The notes under the pieces: model-generated
Database searches by the model: none
The model's input: the letters and a program-made list of their open reading frames with translations, nothing else
What the model was told of the DNA's origin: nothing
Shown: positions 55,031 to 64,000 of the stretch, in pieces
Layout: each line of letters starts with the position of its first letter
Numbering within the stretch: position 1 is the stretch's first letter
Program-made: the position numbers and the translations under genes
Source of the DNA: Clytia hemisphaerica
Taxonomy: Eukaryota; Cnidaria; Hydrozoa; Leptothecata; Clytiidae
Direction of reading: 5' to 3'
Length of the DNA stretch: 64,000 bases
NCBI GenBank assembly: GCA_902728285.1
Contig: CACVBU010000616.1
Span: 1,985,309 to 2,049,308 of the forward strand

Positions 55031-56349
55031 ATGAAGTTATGGAATTTTCTTTTACTTTTGGTTTTCGTGGCAGCCATCAAATGTGAGTTCAAACTTTAGC
55101 CAATTGTTTGAGCAAGGTTCAAAGGATAAAACCGCATGAAGTTTTGTGTTGTATACAACCCTTTCTCACAGACATGGTGGGACCTCTCACACTGAAAAAA
55201 GGTTCAAAATATCGTCCCCAGTCGAAAAGTATACTCCAATTTTGCTTCCCCATCCCCCTCTGAAAATAATCAATTAAATAAATACTTACTGCGAAATATT
55301 GTACTATTTTCCCCATCCCCAATAAATTTTCTGACTTGAGAACAATGGAACCTGAATCCCCAGCCTATAAGAAAAAATGGAAATATTAATCCCTATCAAG
55401 CTTTGGTCCTTTATTTTTATCCCACTGGCTGAAAAAATTCTACCGGGTCATTGAGAATGGGCAGACTGTATGGCTTAGCTTCAATGTGTGAAAAAAACAT
55501 TGTTGAAATGGTATGCTGGATGGCATGAAACTTTGAATATGAAATTAACTTAAATCGTTTTCTTTACTCAAACTAGTAAAAAAACATTGCTGTTGAAACT
55601 GAAGCTAAAAACAAGAAGTAAACCTCGTGTTGTTCATGTGTTTAGGCGAAAACAACGAAGATGAAGTAATTTCTGATGAAGAACACGATGTAGAAGATGT
55701 TCAAACTCAGGATGAAGGTATTACTATAACTTAGTTATCAAGCCTAAAAAATTCATGTGACATTTCTAAATCACCTTCATCTGAAATTTGATGTCATGAC
55801 CCAGGTCTGGCAATTATTTCAAAATTCAGCTTCAGTGTTTCGTGTTAAGTTTAAACATACCATTAGCCTTGTCTAAAATTCAACCCCCGTTTCAACCCAG
55901 GGGATGGTCTATGAGAATCAATTGGTATTTGCTAGGAATTTGAGGAAAAAAATCTCATTCGTCTTCCTAGTCTCTCTTCCGCCGGGCCTGTCATGGAGTG
56001 AAAAATGTCCTAGTGTGGTCTTTATAGCAAGTAAGCCTATTCCTTGGGAGTTGGGCTCCGTATTAGAGAATATTGGTGATGGTCTTGGGAGCTAGGAACT
56101 ATTTTTAGGGAGTGAAGTATTGGAATTTGAGAACTAAGCAGTCTTGTTGTTTACTGTAAAAGTTAAAAAATAGGCTCTTTTGTTTTAAAAAAGATTTCGT
56201 AAAATTCTCTTGACCATAAATGAAAATGAAATTTTTAAAATATTCTCATAATTTTGTTACCTTTATCGAGTTTCTCAAAAAAAGAAATGGGTGATTTCTA
56301 ACGCAAATTACATTGTTTCTTTTTAGAAGCAATAGCAATATTTTTTTAG
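55031..56349 (+). CDS. Small secreted acidic protein, first exons
   Basis: Exon 1 (55031-55082) encodes a classic signal peptide, MKLWNFLLLLVFVAAIK, with donor GTGAGT. Exon 2 (55646-55717), after acceptor CATGTGTTTAG, continues in phase with CENNEDEVISDEEHDVEDVQ and TQDE. A possible third exon after CATTGTTTCTTTTTAG (56326-56349) would add EAIAIFF and stop, giving about 49 residues. That last step is weak; true downstream exons may lie elsewhere. The acidic stretch could be a propeptide, as in many secreted peptide precursors, but no mature peptide is visible. I do not recognise the family. A decayed MITE sits in intron 1. Confidence 0.55.
55155..55469. mobile_element. ACACCCC-family MITE, decayed copy 5
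   Basis: The left end ACAACCCTTTCTCACAGACA and internal CGTCCCCAGTCG, ATCCCACTGGC and CTACCGGGTCATTGAGA follow the family pattern. The right end is degraded and the target duplication is lost. Confidence 0.6.
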
Positions 56350-57535
56350 AAAGATTAAAAAGAATCTTCGTTTTTTGACTTTAATGCTTTCAATTTTCGA
56401 AATGGGGGTACTAGGGTTGCGAGCTGACGGGGGGTGCCGCCCGACATTCGACCCTTGGACCCTTACCGGGACTAAAAAGGAGAAAAGAAAGGAAAATTTT
56501 GTGAATTTTAGGATCCTTATTGGGACTAACTTGACCAAATTTAAATCTTTCCGGGGGTAAAAAGTTGAAATTTTCCTACTTTTCCTACCTTAGTGGGACT
56601 GAAATTTGATTTTCTGATTTCACCTACATTCAGCGGGACTTTGGAAATTCAAAAAAGGTACCCTTAAGCGGGTGACTTTTACCGTAACCTCAATTTGCCT
56701 AAGTACCCCCCCCCCACCTGGGTCGAAATGTCACTGGAAATTTATAGTTTTGATAATGATGTCGAAATGACATACTTTGACTAAGATTTTATTACAATAC
56801 AGTCTCCGTAACTCGAAACTGCATAGGGAAAACAAATTTGTTCGGGTTATGGAGTGAGGTCGAGTTGAGTATTGTTAACTTAACGTGACGAGAATACTTG
56901 TTCGAGTTAAGAAGACATTCTAGTTAAAGGGGTTTGAGTTATACCGGAGAGGCACTTAGGAAAAATTGGGTACGGGGATCTGCTGCTAGTCAGGGATCCC
57001 CTTTTTCGGTTCTGAAGATATCTGACAGGGTCCCAAATTTAATAATTTTCAAGATGCGTATCTGAAAATGTCGAAAATTTTGGACAATTTTGAAGTTAGA
57101 AATTAAAAAATTTTTAAATTTTTTGTCTACTTTCAGTAATTTTTACCACTTTTCAGGGTGAAAATGGGAAAATTCACCAAATATTCATATCTGACAGGGT
57201 CAACTTTTCAAACTCGGCAGATCTCCGTTAGCCACCAGGCCAGTGTCCTCTCCCCCCCAGGTTCGATTTTAATAGATTTCTTTGATTTTTAATATTTGTT
57301 TTTCAAGTAAACATGGGAAGCTAGGATAAGTTTGGCTACATTTCGAGAGATTGTTTACCCACATCGGGCAAGGTGGATGGTGTTTTCTCCGGTAAGAATC
57401 CCTAGAAACGTATCTAAACTTAATTCTCGTGATCCAAGCGACAATAAACTTCCAACTATTGGATTGATAAACTCAATTTTATTCAAATTTGTATCTTTAC
57501 ATTATACTTTCTTTAATATTTTCCATATCGTTCTT
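56350..57535. other. No gene; degenerate repeats
   Basis: GGGACT follows ACC, ATT, AGT or AGC at about 56468, 56520, 56594 and 56634, suggesting a decayed short repeat. A C13-like run lies at 56707. A pogo-like remnant lies at 56793-56950. No coding frame is supported on either strand. Confidence 0.45.
56793..56950. mobile_element. pogo/Tigger-like remnant
   Basis: TACAGTCTCCGTAACTCGAA at the left, and repeated TTCGGGTTATGGAG, GAGTTGAGTA, TTCGAGTTAAG and GAGTTATACCGGAG, have the typical look of pogo-type ends next to a TA. No transposase is present. Confidence 0.45.
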
Positions 57536-60500
57536 TTAGACACCGCTGACGTATTGTCTAACCCACGGCAAGTATTTGTTGACGGGTGTGTAAGCTGTGT
57601 AATATTTACAATAAGTGTAAACGTAACTTGCAACTCCATCCAACACCCATCGACCATCAGAACCTGGTGGGAAATAAAGTAGACATTTAACTGAATCGTT
57701 CACAACACCTGTTTAAACCTAGTCAAACAATGGGAGACGATAGTCCTCGGCTCAATAAGCATTGATCACAGATATTATATATAAAACACTAGATAGAGCT
57801 ACTTGTCCCTATTTGAATCAAAATCATCCTCCGTCTTTAATAAGTAGTTCGGTGCCGGCAATTTAACCGATCAAGCCTATCTTTCGCGTTGTCGGCTATT
57901 CGCGCCACTTAGGTTTTTTAATTGGTTGAACAAATTGCCGGTACCGAAAAGTGGCGCATTATTTGCTTCACGTGCCGTTGCTTGGGAAATACAGAGTAGC
58001 TCTATCTAGTGTTATATATAAGATATTTATGGCACTGATATGGTATATTTTTCCGAAGATGAGCTCTAATGCTGAGCAACCGGAAACCCAAAAATTGGAG
58101 TTGCTTATAAAAGAAAAGTCTACAGGGTCCCATCTACATGAAACAGGGTCAATCTCAAAATTTATGCTCAGACAAACAGAAAATTCTTAGTTTCCTCAGG
58201 CAATAATTTTGATTTGTCAACAGCGATCGTGCTCTTGTTCAATAAAGAAAAGAACATAGAAAATGAAAGGGCGACAACACTTACCTTGGCAGACTAACGG
58301 TCCACCAGAATCTCCACGACATGCATTTGGTTGTTGGGAACCATCTGGACGTGGATTGAATCCATTTCCGACACAAACATGTTCTTGACTGTTTAGACAT
58401 TTTTGGCTTGGAACAACTGGTAGTCGTGTTTGTTGGAGAATGGCCGGTGAATTCCCTGGGTGGGTTGTCGTTCCCCAACCTTTGATATTGTACAATGATA
58501 AATTTCTTTATTCTCAAATTTCCGCTCCTGTTCCGTCATAAAAGAACTTGCACAACAAAGAAATTACAAAAATTCTCCGAACGAAGGAGGGAAAAAAGTT
58601 GTTTATAGAGTAAAAACTTGAGGTATTACGCATGTACAAGAGGAAAATTTCATATTCTGAACGACTTTCTTCTGGCCAAAAGAGTCCCAGGGAATACTTT
58701 TAAAGCATGCGTTTAGTTTTTGAGACATGGAGGTTTTTTCTTGAATAATTACTCCCCCTTAAGACTGTTAACATCGTTTTACTAACCTGCAAGGTAGCAT
58801 TGTTTTCCGATTGGTGGATAAACGCCAACTTGCGGTACGCACGCAAGGCGTACACGACTGTTCAATTGAGCAGGTGTTTTCAATTCCAATAGAGCGATAT
58901 CTGCATTCAGGTTATATCTGCTGTATCTTGGATGCATGATGATTCGTTTGACTTGGATTCGTTGTTTGGAGGCTTCATCATTGTTTCTGTTGTGAACTCC
59001 AAGGTTGACGGTAATCCTGTCTGGTGATTGGCCTTCAGTGCAATGACTGGCTGTTAATACCTAAAAGTAATCATCAATCAAATATCAACCTTGATTCGTA
59101 TTACAGTTGACACTCTCTAATTCAACGTGTATACAGAGTTTATCGTTCTACACACTGACCTTTATATAAAGGTCAGTGGTTCTACATCTACATTTTGAGC
59201 GTTACTAAGCTCATTCGACGTCAATCGATACTTCGATTAGCAGCCGGATTGGGAGAGAATGAAATATTCCAGGCAGGATGCTAGGTAAATATGGTAAAAG
59301 ACTCTCTACCTTCACTCATACAACGTTTTACTATTCGATACGCTCCATTGATATATTGAAAGTCGCCGTCAAGAATTATTAAATAAAAATCCTAAAATAT
59401 TATATATCATAACTTTTCATCATCAGAAAGAAGAAAAGCCAATTTAAATTTTGAGCTATCATACTTTAAATATACTTCATGTGCTCAAAAGTTATGAAGA
59501 AAGTCACTGAACTTTACTAGCTAGGATTTTCTTTAACCACTATTGAATACGTGAAACAAATTTAAAGTATGATAGCTCAAAATTCAAGTTAGTCTTTCGT
59601 CCTTCGAATTGTTAAAAGTTTGGATTTATAAAATCTTAAGTTTTTTCGAAGATTAACTACATCCTTATGCATATTTTCTGAAACACCCGGTAGAATGAAA
59701 TATTTTCTGAGGCATCATCTGCCAGATCATCGTAAGTTTTGACATAAAAAAAATGTTAACACGAATCATATTGAGAGTCTTAGGTAAAATCCTAAATATG
59801 ATGTACCATAATCTACAATCAAGGTCATAATATTTGAGAAAAAAGGAAAACCCATCGGGAAGTTTTTAAAGCACAATCAATGTAAGTGCTCTAAAGTAGG
59901 TTGGAAGGGTAGAGTTTTAACATGAGACTTAAGACTTAGGACCCTAGGATCTGAGGATCCAAAAGTTGAAAAATAGTCCAATAAGACTCCGAAAATAGCC
60001 TGGAAGTCTGCCAACAACTCCCAAATTGAAATATTCGATTAAATTAAAGAGATCGACTTTTTCGCCGGAACTTTAAATCTTAAAAAACGTTAAAATAACC
60101 AAAATTCTCGATATATTTCAACCTTGATTGTCTTTGAAAATCAAAAATGCCAAATTCTGCTCTGCTGGGGGTCTAATTTCAAACTTAAGGCATATTTTCC
60201 GGTTAAAGATATCCCTTTCTTCGATTTAAGAGACAAAAACTTTTTAAAAATTGAAAGTTTATTCAAATATTGGTATTTTTGGGTTTCCGTAAACGAGAGC
60301 TTCTCAAAAAGTGAAATATTTCACAAAAAACTGATTTTGACCTAATAATGAAAATGCCTCAAAATGGTCGGAAAAGGGTTATTTTTCAAATCTTTGGGGT
60401 TTTCTCCTAATTTTAGACCCCCTGCAGAGCAGAAATCGGCATTTTTAATTTTCAAAGACAACCAAGGTCATGATATTTTAATATTTGAGAAAAAAGCGAA

Positions 60501-63384
60501 ATCCATTGGGAAGTTTTTAAAGCACAATCGATTTGTAAGTGATCTAAAGTAGGCTTGAAGGGTAGAGTTTTAACTCTGAGTTTTAACATGAGACTTAAGA
60601 CTTGGGACCTTAGAATCTAAGTCCAAAAGTTCAAAAATAGTCCAATAAGACTCAATATAGCCTGGAAGTCTGCTAACCCCTCCCAAATTGAATTATTCGA
60701 TTAAATTAAAGAGATAGCCCAAAATCGACTTTCTCGCCGGAACTTTAAATCTTGAAGAACGTTAAAATAACCAAAATTCTCAATATATTTCAACCATGAT
60801 TGTAGAAAGAAACCCACCCGATCAATGTGTATAAAGGACATATCATTTATTGTTAACCTCCACAAATTCACACTGATAAAACATACATGTGCCCCAGACC
60901 CTAGCTTTACTGGAAATTGTGGCCAAAATTTTGTCCCCGTTGAGAAAACACTCTTCAATTTTACTCTCGATGGGAAAATTTTCCCTTGTTTCATTCCCGT
61001 TTGAAAATCAAAAAAAAAAATTCACTCCTTATCTATCCCAACTATTTTCTCAGCCATAAGGAAGAAACGATTTTCTATCTCGATCGGGATTTTGATAGAA
61101 CATTTAGCGTTATAATTTTGTAGGATATTTTTATTTTAGGCCAGGATGTATAATTGCTTTACCCAGTTTGGAGTGATTAGAGTTCCACCACAAAAATGCC
61201 ATCCACTGGTGGTTTGAAGCGACGCAATCCACGGCCATGCTCCTGGCTTCGCATCTTCGCCATTCACGATGCGACTTTGTGGAACAGTGGATCGCCCACA
61301 TTCTGATGGACTTGAAGACGGGAGGGGTGGCCCTTGGGTTGAAACGGTAGTTGGCGGGGCAGGTGTGGATGAACCTTTACAGAAGCCACATGTCTTTTCA
61401 CAGTAGAGTTTTGAGTAGTCTTGTCTGCAGAAACCATTTGATTTCCATGAGAGGCAATTGCTGGTTGGAGATTGATCTTTGCACACTTTTTGACTGTTTA
61501 CTGCAACTATAGGTGAGGAAAAAAAGAAAAAAAAGTTTATACTACAATCATGTTGGCATTTTTGGGTATCTAGCGTTTTGCATGACATAAGCATGGCATT
61601 TTCAGGCTTGCTACTTTATCTAATCGGATATTTTGATTTTGAAGGGGGTGTAATGGCTCCCAGGCTACATTTACATCCTAGCGGGACAATTTACAAGCTT
61701 TTGGATCTTTAGCTCCTAAGCTCTTAAGTATTAAGCCTCATGTTGAAACTTGTGGTTTTTAAAATTTTGCAGCTAAATTCATTTTTGTCAAATATTCTGA
61801 CCATATAATTGTAATTAGATCGAGATAGTACAACACTTTCACTGAAACTTAACTTGTGAGAACAGATGCCTCTCACACCACGAACACCACAGATTAGCTT
61901 TCACTGAATTTAAGCTGTGAAGCAAAACTGTAAGAGTTTCATTATGCATGCCTCATACTTTTGTAGTCGCTGAATGGACAGTGTAAACTGCTTGCTATCT
62001 GGCAGTAATAGATCTCATATCCGCCTTTTTTACATTTCAAATAAATGTTCTATACGTTTTTTTCCTTCATAAGAACAAAATGTTTAAGAATATAAGGCTT
62101 CGATGGCCTGTAATATTAAGAACAAGTTAAGATCATTTCAGGCTTTGTGGACCTCAAAACACCTATTTTCTTAAGAAAATGGACAACGATACTCTCAAAA
62201 TGGTGAAAATAAGAGAAAAAAGTAAGGACCTTTCGAAAATTTTGGATGTTCTTTAAAAAACCGTGCGATAGGTGAATTAGTATCACAAAACTTTTGCGGT
62301 TGAAATATTTGGTAAGAACCTAATAAGGAGAACAATACTGCATCATGTATACTGCTGACTGTACTGACTGTACTCTCTCTTATATTCGACCCTTTACTAT
62401 TCCAATCTTTCGTTAATTCGAAGTACATTATTTGGCTGGTCCCCTTGATAGAAAATACTATAAAAATAATTTCTTTAATTTCAACCTTTCTCTAATTCGA
62501 TGAGAATTCTTAATCCCTCTAAGATCGAACTAGAGAGAGTCAACAATACAGTCAACACGCATTTTGTGTAGTTCTTCAAAAATGGTTGAAATTTAGCAAA
62601 ATCAAAAACATGAACCGAAAAACCGACAAAAAGTAAGAAGAACAACCATTTGAAGAAGCTAAACAAAACCAAACATGCACACTCACCTCCTGCTCATATG
62701 ACGATGACCAAAACCGTCTAAAATGCCGAAAATACCACCGCATGATACACTACGAGTGCACACAATTACCGCTTTATCAGCTGCAAATTTTTGCAAACAC
62801 TTATAACGAACAATATCTATGTCAGAATTGCGTGCAGATAACACGATCTCTAATGAGTAAAATAGGTGAGAACTCGTATCATATGATGCAGAGGGAGATT
62901 GAGAAGAAGGACGGCGTCATTTTAAAAAGCTCAAAAACCAGCTAGCCAAGAACCGCAGCCTTAAGAACGATATCGAAAACATCTTAACCAATAAGATGGC
63001 TGACTTTGAAATAAAAACCAAGCAGATTATAAAAGAAGAAATAAAGCAAATGACGAATTACATAGAAAAAACATCAGAAAAATCAAAATCTGCATAAGCT
63101 GAAACGATTCAATGAAATTGGTGGCTTTAGCATTACAGACGACTTCACCATCGCCTAGTTCAAAAACCTAGGACAAAGACCAAAACAACGTCTTCTCTGT
63201 CCATATCTTCTGACGACTGGACGACAGATGAAGAATTAGACAATATTTTATAAATCTAAAATTATTTCGTAGAGGTCGATAGACCTGTAAAATATAATTC
63301 TATGAATAAAAAAAAAATACAAACGAGGCGAAATGAAAACTTACCAAGGATAGTTGCCAAGATGAAAACAGAGGAAGACCACAT
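57536..63384 (-). CDS. ShK-domain chymotrypsin-like serine protease, five exons
   Basis: Exons 63345-63384, 61163-61506, 58787-59060, 58285-58479 and 57536-57663 (TAA) total 981 bases, and all phases fit: 326 residues. Exon 1 is a signal peptide ([13 protein letters not shown], continuing VAVNS). Exon 2 holds a six-Cys ShKT domain ([24 protein letters not shown]), a Pro/Thr/Ser linker, and the activation site [20 protein letters not shown]. The catalytic triad is complete: His in LTASHC, Asp in [10 protein letters not shown], Ser in [11 protein letters not shown]. The last exon encodes [16 protein letters not shown] and ends [12 protein letters not shown]. The product is a secreted S1 peptidase zymogen; ShK-protease fusions occur in cnidarian digestive or venom-type secretions, and which applies here cannot be told. 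The S1 pocket is atypical: Asn at position 189, and Tyr-Val instead of Trp-Gly at 215-216. Introns hold several transposon remnants. Confidence 0.93.
57768..58030. mobile_element. Foldback element with CACTAG ends
   Basis: TATATATAAAACACTAGATA then GAGCTACT on the left is mirrored by AGTAGCTCTATCTAGTGTTA on the right. A second inner inverted pair (GGTGCCGGCAATTTAACC and TTGAACAAATTGCCGGTACC) surrounds the core. The CACTAG ends could mark a non-autonomous CACTA element, but no 2-4-bp target duplication is clear. In the last intron of the protease gene. Confidence 0.7.
59105..59350. repeat. Remnant repeat shared with 46918-46990
   Basis: TTACTATTCGATACGCTCC is found here (about 59330) and at about 46918. 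AGTTGACACTCTCTAATTCA and its kin (AGAGTGTCAACTG near 46960) occur at both loci, which suggests decayed copies of one pogo-like element. Confidence 0.5.
59814..60131. mobile_element. MITE X, copy 2
   Basis: Ends ACAATCAAGGTCATAATATT and ATATATTTCAACCTTGATTG are inverted repeats of about 30 bp. The interior matches 45334-45640 and 60463-60805. Confidence 0.8.
60128..60466. mobile_element. MITE Y between two X copies
   Basis: GTCTTTGAAAATCAAAAATG, CTGCTCTGCTGGGGGTCTAA and their reverse complements at the right (TTAGACCCCCTGCAGAGCAG, CATTTTTAATTTTCAAAGAC) form inverted ends of about 50 bp. Non-coding. Confidence 0.82.
60463..60805. mobile_element. MITE X, copy 3
   Basis: Direct orientation relative to copy 2. 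CAACCAAGGTCATGATATTT at the left and CAATATATTTCAACCATGAT at the right. Roughly 85-90% identical to copy 2 by eye. Confidence 0.8.
60886..61120. mobile_element. ACACCCC-family MITE, decayed copy 6
   Basis: TGCCCCAGACCCTAGCTTTA, TGTGGCCAAAATTTTGTCCC, CGTTGAGAAAACACTC and CTCGATGGGAAAATTTT follow the family's internal pattern. Both ends are degraded. Confidence 0.5.
62346..62546. mobile_element. pogo-like MITE
   Basis: TGACTGTACTCTCTCTTATA then TTCGACC on the left pairs with GATCGAACTAGAGAGAGTCA on the right. Internal TTAATTCGAAG and CTAATTCGATG repeats are typical of pogo-type ends. Confidence 0.55.
62690..63250 (+). pseudogene. LINE ORF1-like relic, copy 2
   Basis: Frames carry [20 protein letters not shown], then [13 protein letters not shown], then a charged coiled-coil part in another frame ([20 protein letters not shown]). 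The same protein type as 53560-54640 but more decayed: the first C-x2-C reads CRKYH. It lies in intron 1 of the protease gene, on the opposite strand. Confidence 0.65.
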
Positions 63385-63389
63385 TTTGG

Positions 63390-64000
63390 GTGTTGTTATG
63401 CGAAGAACAAGCAACTCAGGAAAAAATGATTAATTGGTAAGGTGGGGATTTTTACTTCCTTTAAATAGCTGACTATTTGCATTGTCTGATTTTTGGTTGA
63501 AGGCTTTTTTTGCAATACAGCTTGAAGTAATTGTTCTCAATTGCAATAAAAGTTTGTAATTGTTTGACAAATAAGTCATTAGTGTGTTTTTTATTACATC
63601 AGAAAGTTTGGACAGGTGGCTATCATAAATCTTATTAAAATTAGAAATAAAATAAAACTTGGGACGCGATTTGAACAGTGGAAGGAAGATTTTGAAACAA
63701 ATTGAAAGTTTATTGACCTTTCACACTTTGTTCTTTTCGACTTGAATGAAAGCCGCTCAAAACTGACCCAGAATGATACAAATAGCCTCTGTGAACCAAA
63801 TAAGAATATCAAAGATAGAAATATAAATGAAGAGCCAACCATAATTTTGCGGAGGAAGAACATTTCTTTTTATTAATTAATTCAGAAATAGAACTGCCGG
63901 TTTTGAGAAAGTTATTGATACTTCTTTCTTTGTCCATACTTTGGTCGAAACTTAACTACCCGATTATAAACTTTTACCATACAGATCTTTTAGCCACAAT
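63390..64000. other. Upstream of the protease gene, no gene seen
   Basis: The protease promoter should lie here. TTAAATAGCTGAC on the plus strand near 63460 is AT-rich, but no clear TATA box at a convincing distance was found. An open frame at 63594-63863 (-) has no motif. Confidence 0.35.

Noticed and set aside
57332-57682. Plus-strand frame of 116 codons
   Set aside because: Its 3' half is the antisense of the last protease exon ([16 protein letters not shown] on the minus strand), which fits splice phase and family.

Overview
The window is AT-rich animal DNA with spliced genes (GT-AG introns), many non-autonomous DNA transposons, retrotransposons and satellites. It is probably cnidarian. 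The best clue is a chymotrypsin-fold protease carrying an N-terminal ShK domain, a combination familiar from Cnidaria. The species cannot be named from sequence alone. All exon models were built by eye from splice sites, reading phase and protein motifs.

Layout: 0.2-1 kb, a minisatellite. 2.9-6.2 kb, small transposons plus a broken exon resembling the N-terminal zinc region of RAG1/N-RAG-TP proteins (-). 6.8-10.4 kb, a six-exon CACTA/EnSpm (Tnp2-type) transposase (-). 13.1-13.9 kb, a frameshifted ubiquitin-specific protease relic (-). 15-16 kb, two nested non-autonomous transposons. 16.6-19.1 kb, a BEN-domain gene (+). 20.5-22.3 kb, AT-rich repeats. 22.5-27.8 kb, an eleven-exon transposon-like gene (-) with two in-frame UAG codons. 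27.9-28.7 kb, two exons of an unknown gene (-). 29.7-37.6 kb, a complete BEL/Pao LTR retrotransposon (-) with almost identical LTRs, a perfect 5-bp target duplication and one uninterrupted polyprotein. 38.7-39.4 kb, an exon split by a hAT-type MITE with a perfect 8-bp target duplication. 39.5-43.2 kb, a SINE, foldbacks and duplications. 44.4-52.7 kb, a complete CAMK/TSSK-like protein kinase gene (+) whose promoter and first exon are duplicated. 53.5-54.6 and 62.7-63.3 kb, dead LINE ORF1 copies. 55.0-56.3 kb, the start of a small secreted acidic protein gene (+). 57.5-63.4 kb, a complete five-exon ShK-serine protease gene (-).

The host genes with fully consistent exon phases are the kinase and the protease; the BEN gene has a complete C-terminal half. 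Everything else is mostly mobile-element biology. One MITE family (ends ACACCCC/GGGGTGT, 6-bp target duplications) occurs in four clear copies and two decayed ones. The most interesting signals are the duplicated kinase promoter/first exon with paired CRE sites, the RAG1-N-like relic, the gene with two UAGs, and the exon split by a hAT MITE.
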